In this document: piece by piece, positions 51,731 through 60,488 of the stretch
Numbering within the stretch: position 1 is the stretch's first letter
How the letters are laid out: each line of letters opens with the position of its first letter
DNA from: Roseateles oligotrophus
GTDB lineage: Bacteria; Pseudomonadota; Gammaproteobacteria; Burkholderiales; Burkholderiaceae_C
Assembly: GCF_025717515.1 (NCBI RefSeq)
Contig: NZ_JAJIRN010000001.1
Location: forward strand, 434,001-498,000
Length of the DNA: 64,000 bases
Direction: 5' to 3'
Translations under genes and position numbers: made by a program
Notes under the pieces: generated by a model
The model's input: only the letters and a program-made list of their open reading frames with translations
Databases searched by the model: none
Told to the model about the DNA's origin: nothing

Positions 51731-54700
51731 TCATAAGGGCTGCCAGCGCAGATCCAGCGTCATCGGAAAGCTCGGGTTGAGCGGCTCCTTGAACAGCGTC
51801 ATCGGCCCCGGCGTGTGGCCATGCGGCCAAAAGCGCGCGAAGCGCCGCGCTTCGGCCGCGTTGGCGTTGACCGGCGAATGTTCCTCGCTGCGCCCGCCCG
51901 GGTGGACGACGTGATAGGTGCAGCCACCGATCGCACGGCCGCTCCAGCTGTCGACCAGATCAAAGGTCAAGGGTGCTTGCACGCCAATCGTCGGATGCAG
52001 CGCCGACCAGGGGCTCCATGCGCGGAAACGCACCGCCGCCACATATTCGCCCGGCACCCCGGTCGGGTGCAACGGCAGCATGCGGCCATTGCAGGCAATC
52101 ACATGCCGCCCGTCGGTCAGGCCGCGAACCAGCAACTGCATGCGCTCGACCGAGGAATCCACATAACGGGCCGTGCCGCCGGCGGCCATTTCTTCGCCCA
52201 AGACATTCCAGGGCTCGATCGCCTGCCTCAGCTCCATCTCCACGCCCTCGTAAACGACGGTGCCAAAGCGCGGGAAGCGGAACTCGATGAAGGGCTCGAA
52301 CCAATGGTCCTCAAAGGCATAGCCGGCCGCGCGCAGATCGCGTGCGACATCGCGGATGTCTTGTGCGACGAAATGCGGCAACATCCAGCGGTCATGCAGT
52401 GCCGTGCCCCAATGCACCAGCTTGGCCTGATAAGGCTGCTGCCAGAACCGCGCCACCAAGGCGCGCAGCAGCAACATCTGCAAGAGGCTCATGCGCTCAT
52501 GCGGCGGCATCTCGAAGGCGCGGAACTCGACCAGGCCCAGGCGCCCGGTCGGGCCGTCGGGCGAGTAGAGTTTGTCGATCGAGAACTCCGAGCGATGCGT
52601 GTTGCCGGTCAAATCGACTAACAGGTTACGCAAGAGGCGGTCAACCATCCAGGGCTTGTCGCCGGGTGCCAGGGTCGGCAAGATCCGGTCCATCTGCTGG
52701 AAGGCGATCGCAAGCTCGTACAGATTGTCATCACGCGCTTCGTCCACGCGCGGCGCCTGGCTGGTCGGGCCGATGAAGGTGCCCGAGAACAGATAGGACA
52801 GGGCCGGGTGGTTCTGCCAATAGCTGATCAGGCTCTTGAGCAGATCGGGGCGGCGCAGCAGCGGGCTGTCTTCGGCGGTGGCGCCGCCCAGCGTGGCATG
52901 GTTGCCGCCGCCGGTGCCGGTGTGGCGGCCGTCGACCATGAACTTCTCGGTGCCCAAACGAGTCAGCCTGGCCTCCTGATAAAGCGTGCTCATCGTGTAG
53001 ACCAGCTCGTTCCAGCTTGCGGACGGGTGCACATTGACCTCGATCACGCCCGGGTCCGGCGTCACGCTGAGCAGCTTGATGCGGGGGTCGCGCGGCGGGC
53101 CATAGCCTTCGATCCAGAGCTTCAGTTGCAGCTTGGCGGCCGTTGCTTCGACGATCTGCACCAGCGCCAGATAGTCCTCGATGCGTTTGACCGGCGGCAT
53201 GAAGACATAAAGGCGGCCGTTGCGCACCTGCACGCATAAGGCGGTGTGAATCACGTCGCGCGGCGCCGGTGTGGCCTGGTGCTGGCCGGGTCGCGCTTGT
53301 TCCGGTGCCGGCACCGGGCTGTCGGCCCGGCCCAGCGTGGCACGCGCCAGCCTCTTGGCCGCTGCCAGCGCGGCGCGCGGGCCCCGCTGAGTTTGGCGGT
53401 CAGCATGGGCCAGCTTGAGGTCCAGCGTCGCCTTGGCCTCCAGCAGCGCGCTGCGCTCGGCAAAGGGGTCGAGATCGAATTCGGTCTCTTGTTCTTCCGG
53501 CAAGACCCAGGGCAGCGAGTTCAGCGGCAGGCGCAGGCCCAGCGGTGAATCGCCGTCGATCAGATACAGATGCTCGCGTTTGAGCGGCCAGGCCGTGCTG
53601 CGCCAGCTCGTGCTCAGGCTGACGCCGGGTTCGAACGGTGTTGGCGCCAAGGGCAGCACATAGCCGGCTATTTCACCCAAGCCCTTGTCCAGAAGACGGG
53701 CCAGACGGCGGCGCTGTTCGGAGTCGCTCAAATCGGCGAACAGTGGGTTCAAATTGCTCGGCAGACCCTCCTCGATCTGCGCCTGCTGGCGGACGTCTTC
53801 ATAGGCGGGAATGCTGCTGGCGGCGGGCAAATGCAGCCCCTCCAGCAGCGCGGCCATGAAGCGCTCGGCTTCAGCGTTGCCATAGCCGTCATTGCTGCCT
53901 TCTTCCGAGAACAACGAGGCATCGCGCCACATCGGCTGGCCGTCGACCCGCCAATAGATGTTCAGCGCCCAGCGCGGCAGCGGTTCGCCCGGATACCACT
54001 TGCCCTGGCCGTAATGCAGCATGCCGCCGGGGGCAAAATGGTTCTTCAGCCGCAGCATCAGCTGGCCGGCCAGCTCGCGCTTGTGCTCGCCATGGGCCTC
54101 GGTGTTCCATTGCGCGCCGTCCATATCGTCGATCGACACAAAAGTCGGCTCGCCGCCTTGCGTGAGGCGCACATCATTGCGCTTCAGATCGGCGTCGACC
54201 TGCTGGCCCAGCCGGTCTATGGCCTGCCAGTCGGTGTCGGAATAGGGCTTGGTGACGCGCGGGTCTTCATGGATGCGGGTCACCGTCATCTCATGCACGA
54301 AGCTGACCTCGGCCTTGTCGGTGAAGCCGCTGACCGGTGCGGCCGACGAGGGCAGGGCGGTGCAGGCGAGCGGGATATGGCCCTCGCTGGCCAGCATGCC
54401 CGAGGTTGGGTCCAAGCCTATCCAGCCGGCGCCGGGGATGTAGACCTCGGTCCAGGCATGCAGATCGGTGAAGTCGACCGCGGCTCCATTGGGGCCGTCG
54501 AGCGAGGCCTGGTCGGGCTTGAGCTGGATCAGATAGCCGGACACAAAACGCGCGGCCAGGCCCAAGGCGCGCAGGATCTGCACCAGCAGCCAGGCGCTGT
54601 CGCGGCAGGAACCCGAGGCTTTTTGCAGCGTCTCCTCGGGGCTTTGAATGCCCGGCTCCATGCGCAGCAAATAGCCGATGCGGACCTGCACGCGCTGGTT

Positions 54701-55156
54701 CAGATAGACCAGAAAGTCATTGGTCGGCAAGGAGCTACTGAGCATTTCGCTGCGCACCGCCGCGATCCAATCTTTGAGCATCGGCCCCGGCGGGTCGACC
54801 TGCAGATAAGGCCCAAGCTCCGCCGCCAACTGGGCCGGGTAGGCAAAGGGGAAGCGCTCGGCGTATTTTTCGACGAAGAAGTCAAAGGGGTTGATCACCG
54901 TCATGTCGGCGACCAGATCGACGGTGAAGCTGAGTTCTTCGGCCTTCTCGGGGAAGACAAAGCGGCCGATGTAGTTGCCGTAAGGGTCTTGCTGCCAATT
55001 GATGAAATGCTCTTCGGGCGAGACCGTCAGCGAGTAGGACAGGATGGGCGTGCGCGCATGCGGCGCCGGCCGCAGCCTCACCTCATGCGGGGACAGTGCC
55101 ACGGCGCGGTCGTAGCGGTAGCTGGTGCAGTGGTGCAATGCGACTCGGATGGCCAT
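51731..55156 (-). CDS. Large transglutaminase-like protein with DUF2126 region
   Basis: A 1141-residue protein. Residues 1-300 are a transglutaminase-like domain (IRVALHHCTSYRYDRAVALSPHEVRLRP) with C184 in GSCRDSAWLL, H233 in DLHAWTEVY and D249 in WIGLDPTSG. The remaining 800 residues are the DUF2126 region, with WRVDGQPMWRD, GTGGGNHATLGGATAEDSP, SYLFSGTFIGPTSQAPRVDEARDD (shown in part: FSGTFIGPTSQ) and EFRAFEMPPHERMSL. Parts of this region resemble a glutamine-synthetase-like amidoligase fold, with E and H residues that could bind Mg-ATP. The protein therefore pairs a peptidase and a possible ligase. It lies 18 bases after the Alpha-E gene. Confidence 0.9.
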   Translation of the reverse strand: MAIRVALHHCTSYRYDRAVALSPHEVRLRPAPHARTPILSYSLTVSPEEHFINWQQDPYGNYIGRFVFPEKAEELSFTVDLVADMTVINPFDFFVEKYAERFPFAYPAQLAAELGPYLQVDPPGPMLKDWIAAVRSEMLSSSLPTNDFLVYLNQRVQVRIGYLLRMEPGIQSPEETLQKASGSCRDSAWLLVQILRALGLAARFVSGYLIQLKPDQASLDGPNGAAVDFTDLHAWTEVYIPGAGWIGLDPTSGMLASEGHIPLACTALPSSAAPVSGFTDKAEVSFVHEMTVTRIHEDPRVTKPYSDTDWQAIDRLGQQVDADLKRNDVRLTQGGEPTFVSIDDMDGAQWNTEAHGEHKRELAGQLMLRLKNHFAPGGMLHYGQGKWYPGEPLPRWALNIYWRVDGQPMWRDASLFSEEGSNDGYGNAEAERFMAALLEGLHLPAASSIPAYEDVRQQAQIEEGLPSNLNPLFADLSDSEQRRRLARLLDKGLGEIAGYVLPLAPTPFEPGVSLSTSWRSTAWPLKREHLYLIDGDSPLGLRLPLNSLPWVLPEEQETEFDLDPFAERSALLEAKATLDLKLAHADRQTQRGPRAALAAAKRLARATLGRADSPVPAPEQARPGQHQATPAPRDVIHTALCVQVRNGRLYVFMPPVKRIEDYLALVQIVEATAAKLQLKLWIEGYGPPRDPRIKLLSVTPDPGVIEVNVHPSASWNELVYTMSTLYQEARLTRLGTEKFMVDGRHTGTGGGNHATLGGATAEDSPLLRRPDLLKSLISYWQNHPALSYLFSGTFIGPTSQAPRVDEARDDNLYELAIAFQQMDRILPTLAPGDKPWMVDRLLRNLLVDLTGNTHRSEFSIDKLYSPDGPTGRLGLVEFRAFEMPPHERMSLLQMLLLRALVARFWQQPYQAKLVHWGTALHDRWMLPHFVAQDIRDVARDLRAAGYAFEDHWFEPFIEFRFPRFGTVVYEGVEMELRQAIEPWNVLGEEMAAGGTARYVDSSVERMQLLVRGLTDGRHVIACNGRMLPLHPTGVPGEYVAAVRFRAWSPWSALHPTIGVQAPLTFDLVDSWSGRAIGGCTYHVVHPGGRSEEHSPVNANAAEARRFARFWPHGHTPGPMTLFKEPLNPSFPMTLDLRWQPL

Positions 55157-55174
55157 ATGTGGGTGCCTGTGGGC

Positions 55175-56122
55175 TTAGACCGACGGGTTCAAGAAGTCGC
55201 GGCTGATGCCAAGGCCCAGCTTGCCGACGCGGTCCAGAAACTGACTCAGGAAAACATGCAAGCCGGGTTGCAGAATTTCATCGATGCTGGCGAACTCCAG
55301 GTCGGCATGGATGCGCCCGGCCAGGCGCAGCGTCTCGTCCGATTGTTTGTTGGCGACGCGTTTCAAGTTGCTGAGCAGGCGCGCCATGCAATGCGCCAGC
55401 GAGCGCGGCATATCGGGCCGCAGAATCAGCAGCTCGGCCACCTTGTCCGGCGTGATCACATTGCTGTAGACCTTGCGGTAGACCTCAAACGCCGAGACCG
55501 AGCGGAGCACGGCCGACCAATGGTAGAAGTCGCGCGCCCCAGGGCCGGACGGCTCGGCCGCAGCTTCGAGTGCGTGGAACTTGACGTCCAGCAGGCGGGC
55601 GGTGTTGTCGGCCCGCTCCAGAAAGGAGCCGATGCGCAGGAAGTTGAAGGCTTCGTCCTGCAACATCGTGCCGACGGTCACGCCGCGCGACAGATGCGAG
55701 CGAAACTTGACCCATTCGCACAAAGCAGCCGGGTCGCGCGACAGCAAGCCGTCGGCGATCATCCGTTTGAACTCCAGCCAGGTCTGGTTGGTGGTCTCCC
55801 AGACCTCGGTCGTCAAGGTGCCGCGCACCGCGCGAGCGTTCTCGCGCGCCTCGCGCAGGCAGCTCAGGATGGACGAGGGGTTGCGCTCGTCGCTGACCAT
55901 GAAATGCTTGACCCGCTCGGCGTCGATCTCGCCCCAGCGCGCCTGGTAGGCCCCGGTCAACTCGGAGATCGACAGCAGGCTGCGCCAGCCCTGCAGCGCC
56001 GCTTCGGCCGATTGCGGCAGCAGCGAGGTCTGGTAATTGACGTCCAGCATGCGGGCGGTGTTTTCGGCCCGCTCCATGTAGCGAGAGAGCCAGAATAGGT
56101 GGTCTGCGGTTCTTGACAGCAT
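55175..56122 (-). CDS. Alpha-E domain protein
   Basis: A 315-residue all-helical protein starting MLSRTADHLFWLSRYMERAENTARML. The domain is named for its repeated Glu-rich helices; ENARAVRGTLTTEVWE and GSFLERADNTARLLDVKF are typical. It has no known enzymatic activity and always occurs with the circularly permuted ATP-grasp ligase and a transglutaminase-like protein. It lies 23 bases after the ATP-grasp gene and 18 before the DUF2126 gene, all within one operon. Confidence 0.9.
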   Translation of the reverse strand: MLSRTADHLFWLSRYMERAENTARMLDVNYQTSLLPQSAEAALQGWRSLLSISELTGAYQARWGEIDAERVKHFMVSDERNPSSILSCLREARENARAVRGTLTTEVWETTNQTWLEFKRMIADGLLSRDPAALCEWVKFRSHLSRGVTVGTMLQDEAFNFLRIGSFLERADNTARLLDVKFHALEAAAEPSGPGARDFYHWSAVLRSVSAFEVYRKVYSNVITPDKVAELLILRPDMPRSLAHCMARLLSNLKRVANKQSDETLRLAGRIHADLEFASIDEILQPGLHVFLSQFLDRVGKLGLGISRDFLNPSV

Positions 56123-56145
56123 TGTTAGTATTCCTTCAGAACCGA

Positions 56146-57609
56146 TTAATCTTCCAACACCCAGGTGTCCTTGGTGCCACCGCCTTGGCTGCTATTGACG
56201 ACCAGCGAGCCTTCCTTCAGCGCGACGCGTGTCAGGCCACCGGGCACGATTTGCACCTTCTCGCCGGACAACACAAAAGGCCGCAGATCGATATGGCGCG
56301 GCGCGATGCCGGCCTCGACAAAGGTCGGGCAGGTCGACAGGCTCAGCGTCGGCTGCGCGATGTAATTGCTCGGGTTGGCCAGCAGGCAGGCGCGGAAGTC
56401 CACGATCTCCTGCTGGGTCGCCGCAGGCCCGACCAACATGCCGTAGCCGCCCGCACCATGCACCTCCTTGACCACCAAGTCGGCCAGGTTGGCGAGCACA
56501 TATTTCAGGTCTTCCGGCTCGCGGCAGACATGCGTCGGCACATTGTTCAAAATCGGCTTCTCACCCAGATAGAACTCGATCATCTTGGGCACATAGGGGT
56601 AGATGGACTTGTCGTCGGCAATCCCCGTGCCGATGCCGTTCGCCAGGTTGACGTTGCCGGCTTTGTAGGCCTCGACCAAACCGGGGCAACCTAATGTCGA
56701 ATCCTTGCGGAATACCTGCGGGTCGAGGAAGTCATCGTCCAGGCGCCGATAGATCACGTCCACCCTTTTCGGGCCACGCGTGGTGCGCATATAGACGATC
56801 GCGTCCTTGACGAACAGATCCTTGCCCTCGACCAGCTCCACGCCCATTTGCTGGGCCAGGAAGGCATGCTCGAAATAGGCCGAGTTGTACATGCCCGGCG
56901 TCAGTACCACCACGGTCGGCTCACTCTTGGCGTTCATGCTGTGCGGCCCGACACTGCGCAGCGTCTCCAGCAGCAGATCGGGGTAGTGGGCGACCGGGGC
57001 AATGCGGTGCTGCGAGAACAGATCGGGGAACAGCCGCATCATCATCTTGCGGTTTTCCAGCATATAGCTGACGCCGCTGGGCACGCGCAGATTGTCCTCA
57101 AGCACGTAGTAACTGCCGCTGCCGTCGGGGTTGGCGGCGCGCACGATGTCGATGCCGGCGATCTGCGAATAGATGTTGAGAGGCACCTCGACGCCCATCA
57201 TCTCGGGGCGGAACTGCGCGTTATTGAGGATGGGGCCCGAAGGCACGATGCCGGCCCGGATGATGTCCTGGCCGTGATAGACATCGTGAATGAAGCGGTT
57301 TAAGGCGGTGACGCGCTGGCGCAGCCCGGCTTCCATTTCATTCCACTCATCAGCGGGAATGACGCGCGGGATCACATCGAAGGGGATCAAGCGCTCGGTG
57401 CCTTCGCCGCCGTCCTTGTCGCCATAGACGGCGAAGGTGATGCCGACGCGTCGGAAGATCAGCTCAGCTTCTTCGCGCCGCAAACGCATGATCTGTTCGG
57501 GCTGACCCGCCAGCCAGCGCTCAAAGGTCTGGTAATGGCTGCGCGCCCTTGGGCCTGTGGGGTCCGATGCGCCATTGAAGTGCATTTCGTCGAAGCTGGA
57601 TTTCATCAT
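56146..57609 (-). CDS. Circularly permuted type 2 ATP-grasp ligase
   Basis: A 487-residue enzyme, the stand-alone counterpart of the first half of the fusion at 49022-51580. Conserved blocks are IPFDVIPRVIPADEWNEMEAGL, GIVPSGPILNNAQFRPEM, IAGIDIVRAANPDGSGSYYVLEDNLRVPSGVSYMLENR (in part), VVLTPGMYNSAYFEHAFLA, RRLDDDFLDPQVF and VVNSSQGGGTKDTWV. It should ligate an amine to a carboxylate via an acyl phosphate. Substrates are unknown. Two adjacent ATG codons (57607-57609 and 57604-57606) are possible starts after an AAGGAGAG site. It leads the five-gene operon and has a palindrome just upstream of the ribosome site. Confidence 0.92.
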   Translation of the reverse strand: MMKSSFDEMHFNGASDPTGPRARSHYQTFERWLAGQPEQIMRLRREEAELIFRRVGITFAVYGDKDGGEGTERLIPFDVIPRVIPADEWNEMEAGLRQRVTALNRFIHDVYHGQDIIRAGIVPSGPILNNAQFRPEMMGVEVPLNIYSQIAGIDIVRAANPDGSGSYYVLEDNLRVPSGVSYMLENRKMMMRLFPDLFSQHRIAPVAHYPDLLLETLRSVGPHSMNAKSEPTVVVLTPGMYNSAYFEHAFLAQQMGVELVEGKDLFVKDAIVYMRTTRGPKRVDVIYRRLDDDFLDPQVFRKDSTLGCPGLVEAYKAGNVNLANGIGTGIADDKSIYPYVPKMIEFYLGEKPILNNVPTHVCREPEDLKYVLANLADLVVKEVHGAGGYGMLVGPAATQQEIVDFRACLLANPSNYIAQPTLSLSTCPTFVEAGIAPRHIDLRPFVLSGEKVQIVPGGLTRVALKEGSLVVNSSQGGGTKDTWVLED

Positions 57610-57621
57610 TCATGCTCTCCT

Positions 57622-57639
57622 TTGCTCATCTATGAGCAA
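57622..57639. promoter_or_regulatory. Palindrome in the leader of the ATP-grasp operon
   Basis: TTGCTCAT-CT-ATGAGCAA is a perfect eight-base dyad with a two-base centre. It ends right before the AAGGAGAG ribosome site (57615-57621 on the minus strand) of the ATP-grasp gene. The geometry suits a dimeric repressor. The rest of the 306-base divergent gap (57610-57915) is GC-rich and shows no other gene or clear promoter to me. Confidence 0.6.
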
Positions 57640-57915
57640 TATCCGGGCCATGCGCCGGCCGGCGCTTGCGGCCGCGCTGCCGCTTCAATAACGGGCATGG
57701 GTGCACCGCCATGGTCTCATCCGGGGCACCTGCCTGGTGCGGGCTTTTCGGCACCTGTTGTGTGCGGCGAGACTGCGAGGGATAGCTCGGGCAGGTGCAG
57801 CGCCGCGCGCACCGCATAATGGGCGCCCCGCAGTCAAGCCAGGCGCATAAACCTGGGCGGGAATGCCTTTTGAGCCCGCGCTGGCCCCGCCACCATGCTT
57901 TGGGGAAGCCACGCC

Positions 57916-58776
57916 ATGCTCAGACTCCGGTTCCAGCTTGAATTGAGCTACGAGATCGAGCCGCCGGGCTGTGATTTCATTTTCAATCTGCAGGCCGCAC
58001 AGACGCCGCAGCAGTTGCTGGTCAGCGAGTTGCTCGGCAATAGCCAGGGCCTGCCCAGCCAGAGTCATCTGGACCCCTCGACCCAGAACCGCTATTTGCG
58101 TCTGCGCGCCGGGGCCGGCAAGCTCAGCCTGAACTACCAGGCCACGGTGGATCTGGATCATGTGCAGACCGCGCCGGAGCTGCTCGGCGAGGTCGCCGTG
58201 GCGGATCTGCCGGCGGCCGTCTTGCACTATGTCTACCCCAGCCGCTATTGCCAGTCCGATCGGCTGCACCGTTTGGCCGTGCAGGAGTTTGGTCATCTGC
58301 CCAAGGGCTATGGTCGGGTGCTGGCGATTCGCGACTGGGTGCGCGGGCGCACGAGCTTTCTGGCCAATTCGTCCACCGGCACCACCACCGCCGTCGACAC
58401 CCTGGTCGAGCAGGTCGGCGTGTGCCGCGATTTCGCACATTTGATGATTGCGCTGTGCCGCGCGCTGAATATGCCGGCCCGCTTTGCGACCGGCATCGAC
58501 TATGGGCTGGACCTGAGCCTGCGCGCGCAGGACTTTCATGCCTATGTGGAGGTCTATCTGGGGCAGCGCTGGTATTTGTTCGACCCCTCGGGCGTGGCGA
58601 TCCCGATGGCCTTGATCCGCATCGGCACCGGCCGCGACGCCGCCGACACCGCCTTCGCGACCATCTTTGGCGGCGTGCGCGGCGCGGCGCCGGTGATTCA
58701 GATCGAGGCTATTGCCAATGCAGGAGGCCAGCTGATGCAGCCTGTCCATGTCACGCAGGGCTTGTCCACGGCTTGA
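57916..58776 (+). CDS. Transglutaminase-like protein, divergent third copy
   Basis: A 286-residue protein. An N-terminal beta domain (about 1-105) is followed by the transglutaminase core with C170 in VGVCRDFAHLMIALCRAL, H208 in QDFHAYVEVYLG and D223 in WYLFDPSG. It differs from the two transglutaminase-like proteins of the divergent operon in having a longer YHHV-free N-terminus and a C-terminal IGTGRDAADTAFATIFG segment. The ATG at 57916 with GGGGAAG seven bases upstream is preferred to the TTG-led extension at 57895. Its position opposite the ATP-grasp operon suggests shared control. Confidence 0.9.
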   Translation: MLRLRFQLELSYEIEPPGCDFIFNLQAAQTPQQLLVSELLGNSQGLPSQSHLDPSTQNRYLRLRAGAGKLSLNYQATVDLDHVQTAPELLGEVAVADLPAAVLHYVYPSRYCQSDRLHRLAVQEFGHLPKGYGRVLAIRDWVRGRTSFLANSSTGTTTAVDTLVEQVGVCRDFAHLMIALCRALNMPARFATGIDYGLDLSLRAQDFHAYVEVYLGQRWYLFDPSGVAIPMALIRIGTGRDAADTAFATIFGGVRGAAPVIQIEAIANAGGQLMQPVHVTQGLSTA

Positions 58777-58833
58777 AATGCGGGTGCAGCGCAGTGCACC
58801 AGCGCAGGCTTGCCAGCCTGAGACAATCAGCTC

Positions 58834-59079
58834 ATGAAGATCTCCCAAATTGAATTCGAACTGCGCGGCGAGTACATCGAGCTGGACAAGCTGCTCAAGG
58901 CCAATGGCTTGGTCGAGAGCGGCGGCCGCGCCCGCGTACTGATCAGCGAGGGCAATGTGCAGGTGAATGGGCAGGACGAGCTGCGCAAGACCGCCAAAAT
59001 CCGCGCCGGCCAGGTGGTGTCCATGCACGGTGTGCGCATCAAGGTCTTGGCCGATCCCTTGTCAAGTGACGGAGAGTAG
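58834..59079 (+). CDS. S4-domain RNA-binding protein (YbcJ-like)
   Basis: An 81-residue protein that is essentially one S4 RNA-binding domain: YIELDKLLKANGLVESGGRARVLISEGNVQVNGQ, with a basic patch KTAKIRAGQVVSM. It resembles YbcJ-like small S4 proteins, thought to bind structured RNA. The ATG is at 58834. The RraA-like gene starts two bases after its stop, so an operon with a possible RNA-metabolism theme is likely. Confidence 0.88.
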   Translation: MKISQIEFELRGEYIELDKLLKANGLVESGGRARVLISEGNVQVNGQDELRKTAKIRAGQVVSMHGVRIKVLADPLSSDGE

Positions 59080-59081
59080 CC

Positions 59082-59585
59082 GTGAGCTTGGCCTTTTCGA
59101 CCTGTGATTATTGTGATGCCCACAAGGCGGATGAAGCGGGCGATTTCCGCTGGCTGCCCGGCGTGTTTCGCAGTTATGGCGGCTTGAGCCGGTTTGCTGG
59201 CCCGGTCAGCACGGTCAAATGCTTTGAGGACAACAGCCTGGTCAAGGCGGCCGTTGAAAGCCCCGGCCAGGGCCGTGTTTTGGTGGTCGACGGCGCGGCT
59301 TCGATGCGCCGCGCCTTGCTGGGCGGGCAACTGGCTTTTGCCGCCGCCCACCATGGTTGGGCCGGGCTGTTGATCAACGGTGCGGTGCGCGACCTGGGCG
59401 AGCTGGCGCAGGCGCAGGTGGGCATCCTGGCGCTGGGTCATGTGCCCATGCCGACCGACCGCAAGGGCCAGGGGCTGGCCGGCGTTTCATTGCAACTGCA
59501 AGGCGTGCAGGTGCGGCCCGGCGACTGGCTTTATGCCGATGCCGATGGGGTCGTGCTCAGTGGCACGGCCTTGCACGCGGCTTGA
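59082..59585 (+). CDS. RraA-like protein (RNase E inhibitor or HMG-aldolase fold)
   Basis: A 167-residue protein starting at a GTG with GGAGAGTAG just before it. Blocks are TCDYCDAH, FAGPVSTVKCFEDNSLVKAAV, VLVVDGAASMRRALLGGQLA and GLLINGAVRDLGELAQ. RraA inhibits RNase E in E. coli; related proteins are class II pyruvate aldolases. A G-X20-R-D-X2-E arrangement is present (GGQLA... to VRDLGE), which is associated with the aldolase-competent members. Either activity, or both, is possible. The neighbouring S4 gene favours RNA metabolism, but that is weak evidence. Confidence 0.85.
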   Translation: MSLAFSTCDYCDAHKADEAGDFRWLPGVFRSYGGLSRFAGPVSTVKCFEDNSLVKAAVESPGQGRVLVVDGAASMRRALLGGQLAFAAAHHGWAGLLINGAVRDLGELAQAQVGILALGHVPMPTDRKGQGLAGVSLQLQGVQVRPGDWLYADADGVVLSGTALHAA

Positions 59586-59697
59586 TCGTCGGCGCCGCGT
59601 GGAATGCTGCGCGGAATGCTCAGGGCGCCGCAGCTTGCGCCAAGCGGGTTCGGTTAAGCTGCGGCCGGATGGAATCCTGTCTTCGAGGGGTGTTTGA

Positions 59698-60465
59698 ATG
59701 CTGGTGAGTCGGGGCATTTGGAGGCTGGCCTTTTTCATCCTTGCCTGGGCCTTGCTGCCTGGGCTTTGCCGGGCTCAGGCCTTGCAGTTCTATACCCACA
59801 GCATCGGCGACCAGGTGCAGGTGCGGGGCGAGGCCTTGCAAGGCAAGCCCCATGGGGGCAAGCGGGCCTTTCATGTTGAAGTGGTGCGTGCTTTGATGGC
59901 CGATCTGGGCTACCCGGATGCGATCACCGTCGTACCGTTTGCGCGCGGCATGAAGCTGGTGCAAGAGGGGTCGCACCGGGCCTTGTTCAATGTCATCAGG
60001 ACACCGGGGCGCGAGAGTAGCTTCAAGTGGGTCGGCCCCTTGCTGATCGACCGCGATTGGTTCTATGAATCCAGCCAGAGTGCGAACCCTCTGCTCGGCA
60101 TCGAGCAGGCCCGCAGCTTGGCGGTTTGCGTGGCCAATGGCACCGGCTACGAAGAGTTGCTGGCCCGCCAGGGCTTCAGCCGATTTGAGCGAGGGGTGTC
60201 CTATGAAACCTGCCTGCGCATGCTGAAGGCGGGGCGGGCGGCGCTGATGGCCTCATCGGAAGAAAACTTCCGGGGTCTGCTGGCGTCGGCCGGTTTGAAC
60301 GCGGCGGATTTCCGGCGCACGCCGGTGGAGGCTGGCGCTAGTCCGGGCTATATCGCGTTCTCGCTCGATACACCCGATGCGGAGGTGCAGCGCTGGAGTC
60401 GGGCGCTGGAGAAGCTGCGCGCAAGCCCGCTGTGGTCGCAGCTCTACGTCGCCTATCACGACTGA
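59698..60465 (+). CDS. Periplasmic solute-binding protein, family 3 type
   Basis: A 255-residue exported protein with a signal peptide (LAFFILAWALLPGLCRAQA, cleaved near residue 27). The mature fold has the bilobed family 3 pattern: HVEVVRALMADLGYPDAITVVPFARGMKLVQEG, ALFNVIRTPGRESSFKWVGPLL and ARSLAVCVANGTGYEELLARQG. It lacks a nearby permease or ATPase gene, so it may be an orphan receptor or a divergent sensor-like protein. The ligand is unknown. GAGGGG lies upstream of the ATG. It converges with serB. Confidence 0.8.
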   Translation: MLVSRGIWRLAFFILAWALLPGLCRAQALQFYTHSIGDQVQVRGEALQGKPHGGKRAFHVEVVRALMADLGYPDAITVVPFARGMKLVQEGSHRALFNVIRTPGRESSFKWVGPLLIDRDWFYESSQSANPLLGIEQARSLAVCVANGTGYEELLARQGFSRFERGVSYETCLRMLKAGRAALMASSEENFRGLLASAGLNAADFRRTPVEAGASPGYIAFSLDTPDAEVQRWSRALEKLRASPLWSQLYVAYHD

Positions 60466-60488
60466 GGGGGGCGCAAGCCTGGCCCGGG

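Noticed and set aside
53570-56098. 842-codon open frame on the plus strand
   Set aside because: It is antisense to the DUF2126 and Alpha-E genes, with low-complexity Gln/Arg/His/Gly translation and no recognisable domain. Long stop-free antisense frames are common in GC-rich DNA.
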